DNA of 43,539 bases from Lachnospiraceae bacterium AM48-27BH (GCA_003478355.1 QUFC01000040.1:1-43539); one strand, 5' to 3'; shown: positions 26,670 through 34,576, counted from the stretch's first letter. The notes: a model not told the origin generated them from the sequence alone. Program-made: numbers and translations.

Positions 26670-27968
26670 TTAATCGTTGCCTGCCACTTTATCAAGAAGT
26701 CTTGCGGAAGTCCGCTTTGCTTCCCTTGTAGCATGGGCATAGACATTCATGGTGGTACTCACGTCTGAGTGTCCTAACAGTTCCTGCACATCCTTAGGCT
26801 GAGCCCCGTTGGATAAGAGGTTTGTCGTGTAGGTATGCCTCAGTGTGTGGAAATGGAAACCTTCAAGCTCCGGTACTTTTCTTCCTGCTGTCCGGCAGGC
26901 TGTTTCTATGGTTGCCGGAAGTTCCAGACAACCATCCTCCCTTAAGCATACAAAGAAGATTTCGGTGTAATCTTCCGGCACATTCTCTGTCATTCCCAAA
27001 TGATAATACTCGTAATGCACCCGATTCTTTTCCATTACTTCTCTGTAAAAATTCCGCTGGTAGAGTTCCCCATACTGAAAACGGTTTTTGTGCTGTTCCT
27101 TTTTTGCATTCCTCAAAATATCTGCGAGGGTATCGCCAAAGTCAACAACCCTGATCTTTTTCCACTTTGTCGGACCGATTTCGTGCTTATGGGTAGCACC
27201 ATTGTAGCGGATGCTCCTGCGTACAGTGAGATACTGTTCTTCAAGGTTGATATCCTGCCATGTCAGACCTGCTACCTCTCCAAGTCTGAGACCTGTAAAG
27301 TATGCTATCTGAACCGGAAGAATCGCATCCCCACTTCGTTTTCCAAGCTGTTCAATCAGTTTCCGGTACATTTCAAAGGAAAGCGGTTTAACCTTGTCTC
27401 TGTCTGTGGCTGTTTCATCCGCAAACAAATCCGTTTCTTCCTTTTTATGCCTCATCACCACATACTGTATTGGATTGAAGGTAATAAACTGTTTCGGAAA
27501 TACCGCAAACCGGAATGACTGTTGCAATACTGCTGAAAATGACCTTACATAATCAATGGAATATCCTTTTGATATAAAATCTCCCACAGTGCCTCCAAAT
27601 GAGAGCAAATCCATAAACTCCTGCAGGTGTACCGAAGTCACCGTTTTCAGTTTCCTTTTGCTGATAGGGTGTTGTTTGATTCTCCCAATTGTCTGAAGAT
27701 AATTGCCAACCGTTCCATTACTCAATGTGCCTGTCTTTAATTCTTCCTCAGCCCACAGGTCAAGCAACTCTCCGAGTGTGATGTTTTCAGCCTTTGCAAC
27801 AAACCGCTTGGCTTCATAATCCTCCATTGCCTGCCTCAACAGCTTTTCCGTCTCGCTTTTGTTTTCCGTACCTGCAAATTCCTTCTGCACCAGATTACCG
27901 CTTGCATCTTCCACATAGAAGCGGTAGTACCATTTCTTGCCTTTCTTTCTTACAGAACCTTTTGCCAT
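26670..27968 (-). CDS. int: Tyrosine recombinase (integrase) of the mobile element
   Basis: 432 residues from ATG 27968 (AAAGGAGTAACG upstream; a longer in-frame start at 27995 lacks one). Domains: an N-terminal AP2-like arm-binding region (KGKKWYYRFYVEDASGN), a SAM-like core-binding domain, then the catalytic domain with TGLRLGEVAGL (Arg), HFHTLRHTYTT (His-x-x-Arg), LGHSDVSTTMNVYAH (His) and the C-terminal Tyr. All key residues are present, so it should be active. It reads outward toward the left end of the element, the typical arrangement. Confidence 0.95.
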   Translation of the reverse strand: MAKGSVRKKGKKWYYRFYVEDASGNLVQKEFAGTENKSETEKLLRQAMEDYEAKRFVAKAENITLGELLDLWAEEELKTGTLSNGTVGNYLQTIGRIKQHPISKRKLKTVTSVHLQEFMDLLSFGGTVGDFISKGYSIDYVRSFSAVLQQSFRFAVFPKQFITFNPIQYVVMRHKKEETDLFADETATDRDKVKPLSFEMYRKLIEQLGKRSGDAILPVQIAYFTGLRLGEVAGLTWQDINLEEQYLTVRRSIRYNGATHKHEIGPTKWKKIRVVDFGDTLADILRNAKKEQHKNRFQYGELYQRNFYREVMEKNRVHYEYYHLGMTENVPEDYTEIFFVCLREDGCLELPATIETACRTAGRKVPELEGFHFHTLRHTYTTNLLSNGAQPKDVQELLGHSDVSTTMNVYAHATREAKRTSARLLDKVAGND

Positions 27969-28052
27969 AATCGTTACTCCTTTCGATATCGACAATCGGA
28001 ACTGATGAAATGCTTTCTGCGTGTAAGTATATCATAACTCCGGTTGTCTAAT

Positions 28053-28673
28053 CTATACCGGTTCGGAGTCTTTCTCTGAAAGAAGATTTGCAAGCCTTAC
28101 GGCTGCCGTTTCGGGATTCTTGGAATAGAGCCTTACAATGTCGCCCATGTCGTTCAGTGCGTTTACCGTATGGGTGATTTCCCTAAGGAACATAATCTCA
28201 TTATATTCCTGATTGGATTCAAACCCCATTACTTTTGCAATTGTGGCATCTTCCGTATTCCCTTTAAAATTCTTACAGGCATATTGAAAGGAATCAACGA
28301 ATAATTCGTATTCCTTCAACATCAGCAGCAGTAAATCTTTGGAAAAATCCGCTTCGTCTGCCTTCATATCATAAGGCAGTTTGGAGAGAATGGAAGTCAT
28401 GGTATCACGAATCTGTAATTCCCTTTTATCCGTAACATCACTTGTCATTTCTTCCGTCTCGCCCTTCAGCCACTCCACTGATACATGAAGTGCTTCCGAC
28501 AGACCATCCAGAACAAGCTTCTTGGTGTTGTCAATCGTTCCTGCCTCATACCGCTGTATGGTGGAAGCGGTAACTCCCATCTTTTCTGCTATATAAGGCT
28601 GGTTGACACCTAATTCCAGTCTGCGTTGTTTTGCCCTGCTACCGATTAACTTGCGTAATTCTTTATCTTTCAT
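28053..28673 (-). CDS. Xre-family repressor of the mobile element
   Basis: 206 residues. Helix-turn-helix at residues 12-65 (RRLELGVNQPYIAEKMGVTASTIQRYEAGTIDN), followed by an uncharacterised helical C-terminal domain. It is divergent from the excisionase gene; paired palindromes TTGCA-N3-TGCAA lie at both promoters. It probably holds the element in its integrated state by repressing xis and autoregulating. AAGGAGG precedes the start. The regulatory role is inferred from the operator layout. Confidence 0.88.
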   Translation of the reverse strand: MKDKELRKLIGSRAKQRRLELGVNQPYIAEKMGVTASTIQRYEAGTIDNTKKLVLDGLSEALHVSVEWLKGETEEMTSDVTDKRELQIRDTMTSILSKLPYDMKADEADFSKDLLLLMLKEYELFVDSFQYACKNFKGNTEDATIAKVMGFESNQEYNEIMFLREITHTVNALNDMGDIVRLYSKNPETAAVRLANLLSEKDSEPV

Positions 28674-28704
28674 TCTGATACGCCTCCTTTTTCGGTATGG
28701 CTAA

Positions 28705-28740
28705 AGTATAACACAGTAAAAGTAGCATTGCAATATGCAA
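28705..28740 (-). promoter_or_regulatory. Xre gene promoter with overlapping operator
   Basis: Minus strand TTGCAA (28728-28733) and TATACT (28705-28710), 17 bases apart. The palindrome TTGCAATATGCAA (28728-28740) covers the -35 box. Confidence 0.7.
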
Positions 28741-28771
28741 GTTAATAATTACTTTTAAAATTTCGTAACGC

Positions 28772-28831
28772 TTGACAAGAAGATATAAAAGTTATATAGT
28801 AGGCATAGTTACAAAATTGCATTATGCAATT
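28772..28831 (+). promoter_or_regulatory. xis promoter and second Xre operator
   Basis: TTGACA (28772-28777) and TATAGT (28795-28800), 17 bases apart. Downstream lies a longer perfect palindrome (28815-28831) containing TTGCATTATGCAA, the same five-base arms and spacing as the operator at 28728. Confidence 0.75.
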
Positions 28832-28848
28832 CAAGAGGAGGTGTTTTA

Positions 28849-29079
28849 ATGACAGAAGTGAAGATTGCACTGTCCATTGAGGAAGCTGCCGACTATACGG
28901 GTATCGGCAGAAATACCCTGCGGAAACTGGTAGAATGGAAAAAGCTTCCGGTATTGAAGGTAGGACGGAAAGTCCTTATCAAAACGGATATGCTTGAAAA
29001 GTTCATGACCGCCAATGAAGGCAGGGACTTAAGGGACAAAGGAAATGTCAGAGCTGTCACAAGAAATGTGACAAATTAA
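28849..29079 (+). CDS. xis: Excisionase (MerR-like winged helix)
   Basis: 76 residues. SIEEAADYTGIGRNTLRKLVEWKKLPVLKVGRKVLIKTDMLEKFM is the DNA-binding fold of Tn916-type Xis proteins (helix-turn-helix with wing). AGAGGAGGTG precedes the ATG. It is divergent from the Xre repressor and probably directs excision with the integrase. The C-terminal ~20 residues are basic. Confidence 0.9.
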   Translation: MTEVKIALSIEEAADYTGIGRNTLRKLVEWKKLPVLKVGRKVLIKTDMLEKFMTANEGRDLRDKGNVRAVTRNVTN

Positions 29080-29238
29080 ATAGGGACAGTCCTAAGACCA
29101 TCCCTAAGGTATGTATCTGACCGAAGCCATGATATACCTACACGCAAATAGATTATACCATGTGCTTCCTCTAAGATACAACCGGAAATTTAAGAAGTGG
29201 GGAAGAAACTTTTTTATACAAGCCCTCGGCGTTTGAGA

Positions 29239-29290
29239 GCGAAATACACCCCTCGCACAAATCTTACGATTTGTACTCTGTGTATTTCGC
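29239..29290 (+). other. Nested hairpin upstream of the relaxase, candidate oriT
   Basis: Outer 11-bp perfect arms GCGAAATACAC (29239-29249) and GTGTATTTCGC (29280-29290) enclose an inner perfect hairpin ACAAATC/GATTTGT (29257-29263, 29268-29274). It lies in the 351-base gene-free stretch 29080-29430 directly before the relaxase gene. A further short hairpin (AGGCTA/TAGCCT) lies near 29334-29351. No other gene is seen in this stretch. Confidence 0.5.
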
Positions 29291-29430
29291 CCTGCTGGGA
29301 GCTTTTCGCCGACAGGCGGATATGTTCGTAGACAGGCTACCTATGTAGCCTACTCACTTTCACATTAGAAAGTTTCCCATCCTCATTTCTTGCAGCTTCG
29401 TACTTGGCAGATACGGAAAGGAGGAAGCAC

Positions 29431-30957
29431 ATGCCAAGAAATTCATTTATTCAGATGACGAAGCTCCACAATGTCCGGGGAAGAATTTATTATATTTCAA
29501 GCCCAAAGAAGCAGGAAAATCTGTATGCGGTATATGAAACCACAGACCGTAATTTTTGGACTGACCTTGCAAAATATAATCAGGCAGAATTTAAAAAAAA
29601 CGGTACGGAGGGGAAATGTATTGAGGCAAGGGAATTGATCATAGCCCTGCCGGAATCTTTTACGGAGTATCCTCCAGACAGACTGTTGCAGATATTTACA
29701 GACCATTTCAGACAGACTTACGGAACGGACTGTATCGCAGCCCTGCATCACAATAAGCGGAAAACCAACTATCACATCCATCTCATTTTTTCGGAGCGTA
29801 CACTCTTGGAACAGCCCATAGAAAAGGTTGCCACCCGCAATATGTTCTATGACGAAAAGGGAAATCATGTACGCACCAAGAAAGAGATACTTGATGAAGA
29901 AGGAAATATCCGTAAAAGGTGTAAGGTGATTCACAAAGGTGAGGTATACGAAAGACAGATTTTCTCCATTAAGGATAAACACTTCAAGGCTGAAAATTTC
30001 CTTGATACCGTCAAGCAGGATTATACCAATCTTATCAATCAGTATGTGTGGGATAAAAGCCAGCGGTTAGAAGTTTTTGAGCGTGGCGGTATGTATCTTG
30101 CCACCAAAAAGATTGGTAAGAACAATCCGAAAGCCACCGAGATTGAGGCAGACAACAGTAAACGCACCTTGTGGAATCAGACTGTTGACAGAGCGATTGT
30201 AACGGGTGTTTCCAAGTCAGAAATCATGCAGATAAAAAAGGAACGGATAACGGACAAGATTGTGGAATCCGTATGGCTTTACGGAAACAGACCGAATCTG
30301 TTATCTTCCATTATCGGTACTGCCATTGCAGTATTAGAACTGTTAATCTCCAAAGTATTTCTCAAAACTCTGGAGCTTGCAGATAAAGTAATTTCCAAAG
30401 AGCTTGAAGCAAGACCGGAGAACACAGATTTCAAAGAGCAGAAAGCTGTACCAGAAGAAAGCAGAAAGCAGACAGATACACCAAAGCCTGCCATACCGCC
30501 AAGACCACAGCCATCACCGGAAGCAGTTTCTTACAAGCACTTATGCGAAATTTATCAAAAGCTGCAAGAACAGAATAAAGCAATTTTTGCACTCGAGAAA
30601 CAGCGAAGTGACCTTGAAATTGAACTGTCCGACAGCAAAGGTATCTTCAAAGCAAAAAGGCGTTCCGAACTTTCAACAGAGATAGCCGGATTGGAGGAAC
30701 GTATTTCCCGAATGAAAGCCCGATTATCCCATATCGTAAAGGAATACGGGTATCAGAATGCGGAAGCCTTCTACAAAGCATTTCATAAGTCAGAGACAGC
30801 TTATGGGGATTATCAGGACAGCCTTAAGAATTGGAAACAACGGTATGGAGAAAAGCCACAGTCTCTACACGATAGGCTTATATCTAAGAAACAGGACATA
30901 AAGGAGCGAGAGTTAACAAGACCATATTCTCCACCAAACCGTGGAAGGAGTAGATAA
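29431..30957 (+). CDS. MobA/MobL-type relaxase
   Basis: 508 residues from ATG 29431 (AAAGGAGG upstream; an in-frame TTG at 29404 is less likely). The N-terminal nicking domain has the metal-binding pattern NYHIHLIF (HxH). The middle is basic. A C-terminal coiled coil (about 370-450) follows a Pro-rich linker. Relaxases of this class nick at oriT and carry the strand to a recipient. The element has no coupling protein, so transfer needs a helper. The stop codon lies inside a 46-bp palindrome. Confidence 0.85.
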   Translation: MPRNSFIQMTKLHNVRGRIYYISSPKKQENLYAVYETTDRNFWTDLAKYNQAEFKKNGTEGKCIEARELIIALPESFTEYPPDRLLQIFTDHFRQTYGTDCIAALHHNKRKTNYHIHLIFSERTLLEQPIEKVATRNMFYDEKGNHVRTKKEILDEEGNIRKRCKVIHKGEVYERQIFSIKDKHFKAENFLDTVKQDYTNLINQYVWDKSQRLEVFERGGMYLATKKIGKNNPKATEIEADNSKRTLWNQTVDRAIVTGVSKSEIMQIKKERITDKIVESVWLYGNRPNLLSSIIGTAIAVLELLISKVFLKTLELADKVISKELEARPENTDFKEQKAVPEESRKQTDTPKPAIPPRPQPSPEAVSYKHLCEIYQKLQEQNKAIFALEKQRSDLEIELSDSKGIFKAKRRSELSTEIAGLEERISRMKARLSHIVKEYGYQNAEAFYKAFHKSETAYGDYQDSLKNWKQRYGEKPQSLHDRLISKKQDIKERELTRPYSPPNRGRSR

Positions 30958-30997
30958 CAAACGAAGGGAGGCAATTGCCTCCCTTCGTTTGTTATCT
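30952..30997. terminator. 46-bp perfect palindrome at the relaxase stop, bidirectional terminator
   Basis: Both 23-base halves are exact complements, with no loop bases at the centre (CAATTG). It includes the relaxase stop codon. It lies between the convergent relaxase and sdpI genes. There is no T-tract, so its termination role is inferred from position. Confidence 0.7.
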
Positions 30998-31042
30998 CTC
31001 CGTAAAAGACTGGAATTTCACCCTCTCGCATAAAGATACAAA

Positions 31043-31729
31043 TTATTTTTTTATTTCCTTATCATATATCTTTTTTGAGTATACCACAGTTACAATTGTT
31101 GCTAATAATAAATAAATCAACATAAAGATTGTGCCAGTCATCCCACTTGTAAATACGGTTGTAATGATAGTCAATAACCCCGTAATAATAATACATATTG
31201 CACCAAAGCGGTTACTCTTTCTCCATGTATTATCATTGTGCATACTCCAAACGGTTCGAACTCCCACTACTGCATTTCGTTTTGCCTTTGTCATAAAATT
31301 TCCTAATACAATAAATATAATACCACACAAAATACATGAAACTTTTGCAATGTCAATAACCGCATGTTCACCACCTGCATTTGCCTGTATCCAAGAAGAA
31401 TAAAGAATAAAATAATGCATAATCCCGAACATGATTGCTTGCGAAATTCCTACAACACATAATACCTTTGCAGAAGATTTTGCTTCCATCTGTTCCTTTT
31501 CTGTATTTGCATTTTTTGATTTTTTCTCAAACACATAGATTAGCAAGTGCCAAAACAGTGTAATAAACAAAATAATTACCGGAAAAATAAAGCTTTCTGT
31601 TTTACTTCCCCATCTGTCAGTGTTTCCCTCCAAGTCATGATGCATAGGTATAATATCAGGCATAAACTGTAGTACAACACTTGTAACTACAACTGGTATC
31701 ATTGCTACTATCCACATTATTTTTTTCAT
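31043..31729 (-). CDS. sdpI: SdpI-family immunity/signalling membrane protein
   Basis: 228 residues, about six membrane spans. The N-terminal part is a DUF1648-like segment (PDIIPMHHDLEGNTDRWG), and the C-terminal part has the SdpI signature GVRTVWSMHNDNTWRKSNRFG. In Bacillus subtilis SdpI gives immunity to the SdpC toxin and sequesters the SdpR repressor when toxin is bound. No toxin gene is seen here. It overlaps sdpR by four bases. As cargo of the element it could protect the host from a cell-killing peptide; function is inferred from the family. Confidence 0.9.
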   Translation of the reverse strand: MKKIMWIVAMIPVVVTSVVLQFMPDIIPMHHDLEGNTDRWGSKTESFIFPVIILFITLFWHLLIYVFEKKSKNANTEKEQMEAKSSAKVLCVVGISQAIMFGIMHYFILYSSWIQANAGGEHAVIDIAKVSCILCGIIFIVLGNFMTKAKRNAVVGVRTVWSMHNDNTWRKSNRFGAICIIITGLLTIITTVFTSGMTGTIFMLIYLLLATIVTVVYSKKIYDKEIKK

Positions 31730-31995
31730 ACTTTTTTTCCTCCAAACTGGTTAACCCATATAATTAATTCATCGAAAACCGTAGTGTTGATTTCATAATA
31801 AACAAAGTTTTTCTCTTTATATTCAGATATCAAGTCTGCGTTTTTAAGTAATTTTAAATGATAAGAAAGAGCAGCCGGTGTAATCTGTAATTTTTCAGCA
31901 ATCTCTCCGGCATTTAATCGTTCATTTCTCAACATAATAAGAATGTCTCTTCGCTGGCTATCTGCCAATACTTTAAAAATGTTAGTTTCTCCCAT
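31726..31995 (-). CDS. sdpR: SdpR-like ArsR-family autorepressor
   Basis: 89 residues, a winged helix of ArsR type (NAGEIAEKLQITPAALSYHLKLLKNADLISEYKEKNFVYYEI) with no metal-binding Cys. In the Sdp system SdpR represses sdpRI and is titrated by SdpI at the membrane. Two identical-arm palindromes bracket its promoter, which supports autorepression. The start is a few bases inside the downstream operator (32005). Confidence 0.9.
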   Translation of the reverse strand: MGETNIFKVLADSQRRDILIMLRNERLNAGEIAEKLQITPAALSYHLKLLKNADLISEYKEKNFVYYEINTTVFDELIIWVNQFGGKKV

Positions 31996-32004
31996 ATCTT
32001 TTAC

Positions 32005-32084
32005 CTATTTAAAACTTTCTTTAAATAGATTTTAGCATGCTATTTGTTTTTGTGCAAGAACTATTTAAAAATAATTTTAAATAG
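32005..32084 (-). promoter_or_regulatory. sdpRI promoter between twin operators
   Basis: Minus-strand promoter TTGCAC (32052-32057) / TAAAAT (32029-32034), 17 bases apart. Two perfect palindromes, each CTATTTAAA-N6-TTTAAATAG, lie at 32005-32028 (directly downstream of -10) and 32061-32084 (just upstream of -35). Confidence 0.8.
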
Positions 32085-32122
32085 AGGGGATACACTGAAA
32101 AATCAATGTGTCCTCTCTATTT
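32079..32122 (-). terminator. Hairpin terminator upstream of sdpRI
   Basis: A 16-bp stem, AAATAGAGGGGATACA against TGTGTCCTCTCTATTT, with wobbles. It probably terminates the DUF6061-like transcript and partly overlaps the upstream SdpR operator. Confidence 0.6.
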
Positions 32123-32252
32123 ACCTTAAGGCAAAATTCAAACATCTAGAAACTTAAGATTCCTGCCTCTTATTATGGAATAACCGTACGTTCTATATAT
32201 TTTTCTGGAATTTTTAGTACTAGACCTCTATCATGATATTATATTAGCAAAA

Positions 32253-32492
32253 TCACCACGTATCTAAACGATCCTCTGCATCAACCCATACTTGCATTTC
32301 TCCATCCAAGTATAATCTTGCATATTCTAATGGATTATCAATAGCCAAAGCATTCAACGAACACTGGGAGCCGGGAGTAGTTCTCAATCCTTCCTCTGCC
32401 TTATTGCAATCAATTCTAAGCACTACATTTTCAAACGTGGTTACATCTATGCTATTACATTGCGGATTATATCTTGCATAAATCAATCTCAT
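32253..32492 (-). CDS. DUF6061-like small protein
   Basis: 79 residues, starting at 32492 with GGAAAGGA upstream. RLIYARYNPQCNSIDVTTFENVVLRIDC, an acidic middle and NPLEYARLYLDG near the end resemble the short DUF6061 proteins common in Lachnospiraceae and their mobile elements. Probably a small beta-rich fold; function unknown. It is the last gene inside the element. Confidence 0.65.
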   Translation of the reverse strand: MRLIYARYNPQCNSIDVTTFENVVLRIDCNKAEEGLRTTPGSQCSLNALAIDNPLEYARLYLDGEMQVWVDAEDRLDTW

Positions 32493-32590
32493 ATCTTATC
32501 TGTCCTTTCCTTAATTTTCTAAAAGTTTTGAAAGCATTTCAATCCGTTCTTCCTGCCATTTTCATTTCATGTTATAATTTGTTACTGGAT

Positions 32591-32673
32591 TTTCTTTCCC
32601 TTAATTTTGCCCTTGTGAGCATTCGTAACATGAGGGAAAAGGATATAACACAAGGGAAAGCGTAAGGGCAAAC
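32591..32673. repeat. Integrase arm-type sites, distal end
   Basis: TTTCCCTTAATTTTGCCCTTGT, ATGAGGGAAAAG and CAAGGGAAAG with TAAGGGCAAA: copies of the two motifs seen at 26609-26653, here in mixed orientation. The 324-base gap 32493-32816 otherwise holds the att site and the flotillin promoter. Confidence 0.55.
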
Positions 32674-32693
32674 TCACTCGCTACAAATTTAGC

Positions 32694-32703
32694 ATTTTCA
32701 AGG
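32694..32703 (+). repeat. Candidate attachment site, distal end
   Basis: ATTTTCAAGG, matching 26568-26577. It lies 2 bases before the -35 box of the flotillin promoter. Confidence 0.5.
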
Positions 32704-32705
32704 GG

Positions 32706-32734
32706 TTGCGGACTTCACGAGGATAAGATATAAT
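32706..32734 (+). promoter_or_regulatory. Flotillin gene promoter
   Basis: TTGCGG (32706-32711) and TATAAT (32729-32734) with 17-base spacing, about 80 bases before the ATG. It lies immediately outside the mobile element. Confidence 0.6.
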
Positions 32735-32816
32735 AGTTAATAAATGTTATGAATTAAGTCAAATCAAAACTGGAATTATCACAAAATACCATTTTTTATT
32801 ACAAAGGAGGAGACCT

Positions 32817-34403
32817 ATGTTATTTCTTGTGGAAATGTTTTCCTGGATTTTACCGATTTTAGCGGTGCTGGTTCTGCTGATCGTGATTGCTGCAGGTTAT
32901 GTGAAAGCACCACCGGATCAGGCGTACATCATTTCTGGGTTAAAGAAAGAAGCCAGAATTTTGATCGGCCGGGCGGGTATCCGGGTTCCGTTTTTTGAAC
33001 GTCTGGACCGGCTGTATCTGGGTCAGATGACCGTAGATATTAAGACCGAGCAATCTGTCCCGACCAATGATTTTATTAACGTGAATGTGGACGCAGTGGC
33101 GAAAGTCCGCATTTCCCCAACGCCAGAAGGCATCCGTCTGGCGGCCAAGAACTTTTTAAATAAGAAACCGGCGGATATTACCATGGATCTGCAGGATTCT
33201 CTGCAGGGTAATATGCGAGAGATCATTGGAACCCTTTCCTTAAAAGAGATCAATACCGACCGCGATTCTTTTTCTGACCAGGTGATGTCCAAAGCGTCCA
33301 AAGACATGGATAAGCTTGGCATCGAGATTCTCTCCTGCAATATCCAGAATGTAACAGATGAAAATGGTTTGATTAAGGATCTTGGTGCAGATAATACTTC
33401 TAAGATCAAGAAAGACGCAGCTATTGCCAAAGCTCAGGCAGACCGGGATATCGCCATAGCCCAGGCAGAAGCAGATAAAGCATCCAATGATGCCAGAGTG
33501 CTGGCTGAGACTGAGATTGCTCAGAAGAACAATGAACTGGCGATCCGCAAGGCGGAGCTGCAGAAGGATTCAGACAGTAAGAAAGCGGAAGCTGATGCAG
33601 CATACGAGATCCAGCGCCAGGAGCAGGAACGTACCATTCAGACAGCAACGGTCAATGCCCAGATCGCCAAAGCGGCAAGAGAAGCAGAGCTTCGGAAACA
33701 GGAGGTGCTGGTGCAGGAGCAGGCTCTTGAGGCAGAAGTCAATAAGAAGGCAGATGCAGACCGTTATGCAGTAGAGCAGAAAGCGGCAGCTGATCTGGCA
33801 AAGCGCCAGAGAGAGGCAGAAGCAAAGAAATATGAAATGGAAAAAGAAGCGGAGGCATTGAAAGCACAGGCGGAAAAAGAGGCAGAGGCAATTAAGGCTA
33901 AGGCGGAGGCAGCCCGCTATGCATCAGAGCAGGAGGCAGCAGGTATCAAGGCCAAAGGTGAGGCAGAGGCGGCAGCTATTCAGGCAAAGCTTCTGGCAGA
34001 GGCGGAAGGTATGGAACGTAAGGCAGAAGCTTATGCGAAATATAATAATGCAGCTGTGATCGAGATGATGGTCAACATTATGCCACAGATGGCGGCAGAG
34101 ATCGCGAAACCACTCTCTAGCATTGACAAGGTCAATATCTATGGAGGCGGAGGGGAGTCCGGTGTGGGACAGATCTCCGGCAATGCAGCAACGGTCATGC
34201 AGCAGGTATTTGATACGATGTCAGAAGCCACAGGGGTAGATTTCCGGGAAATCCTGAAGGCACAGACGTATGATGCCAAGGTAAACCATAATCTGAACCT
34301 GACCGGGATTCCAGAGTCTGTAAAAATAACCCCGGAACCGATTAAGAAGGCGCCGGAAACTGCAGATACAACCGAGAAAACAGCGCCGGAACCGACCGAA
34401 TAG
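32817..34403 (+). CDS. floT: Flotillin-family (SPFH) membrane scaffold protein
   Basis: 528 residues. One N-terminal membrane hairpin or anchor (about 8-27), an SPFH/PHB domain (30-190), then a long Ala/Glu/Lys-rich coiled coil (200-410) of repeated AEA/AKAEAE patterns, and a Pro/Thr-rich acidic tail. Bacterial flotillins organise membrane microdomains and affect fluidity and signalling. AAAGGAGGAG precedes the ATG. It has its own promoter and is not obviously linked to the hexuronate genes that follow. Confidence 0.93.
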   Translation: MLFLVEMFSWILPILAVLVLLIVIAAGYVKAPPDQAYIISGLKKEARILIGRAGIRVPFFERLDRLYLGQMTVDIKTEQSVPTNDFINVNVDAVAKVRISPTPEGIRLAAKNFLNKKPADITMDLQDSLQGNMREIIGTLSLKEINTDRDSFSDQVMSKASKDMDKLGIEILSCNIQNVTDENGLIKDLGADNTSKIKKDAAIAKAQADRDIAIAQAEADKASNDARVLAETEIAQKNNELAIRKAELQKDSDSKKAEADAAYEIQRQEQERTIQTATVNAQIAKAAREAELRKQEVLVQEQALEAEVNKKADADRYAVEQKAAADLAKRQREAEAKKYEMEKEAEALKAQAEKEAEAIKAKAEAARYASEQEAAGIKAKGEAEAAAIQAKLLAEAEGMERKAEAYAKYNNAAVIEMMVNIMPQMAAEIAKPLSSIDKVNIYGGGGESGVGQISGNAATVMQQVFDTMSEATGVDFREILKAQTYDAKVNHNLNLTGIPESVKITPEPIKKAPETADTTEKTAPEPTE

Positions 34404-34423
34404 ACAGAAATTTTAAAATGCTA

Positions 34424-34469
34424 TTGACTTCTCTATCTGGATTCAGTAGAATAAATGTAAGCGCTTACA
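34424..34469 (+). promoter_or_regulatory. uxaA promoter with LacI-type operator
   Basis: TTGACT (34424-34429) and TAGAAT (34447-34452), spacer exactly 17. The palindrome TGTAAGCGCTTACA (34456-34469) begins 4 bases after the -10 box and covers the likely start of transcription. It is identical to the copy at 26440. Confidence 0.8.
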
Positions 34470-34576
34470 ATGTGCAAAAATGGATCTGCGGAGATACTGA
34501 ACAGATACCAGAGAACTTGAAACTTAAAGGGAGGTCACCGACCTCCCTATCATCAGATTGAGGAGAAGAGAAAAAC

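Larger units (their letters stand above)
26568..32703. mobile_element. Integrative mobilizable element, ~6.1 kb
   Basis: Bounded by direct ATTTTCAAGG copies, with related arm-type motifs just inside each end. It holds a tyrosine integrase, Xre repressor, excisionase, MobA/MobL-type relaxase, SdpI/SdpR pair and a DUF6061-like gene. There is no coupling protein or secretion gene, so it would need another conjugative element. It sits between the lacI/uxaC unit and the flotillin gene and ends 2 bases before the flotillin promoter -35 box. The boundaries are inferred from motif positions, not from an empty site. Confidence 0.75.

Noticed and set aside
26609..32673. CCCTTGT/AAGGGAAA repeats as a CRISPR or tandem repeat
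   Set aside because: The copies are short, in mixed orientation and limited to the two element ends; there are no spacers of constant length. Integrase arm sites explain them better.
26530..32783. AAACTGGAATT-like match near 26530 and 32768 as att sites
   Set aside because: The copies differ after ten bases and lie outside the ATTTTCAAGG pair; using them would put the flotillin promoter inside the element. Probably chance in AT-rich DNA.
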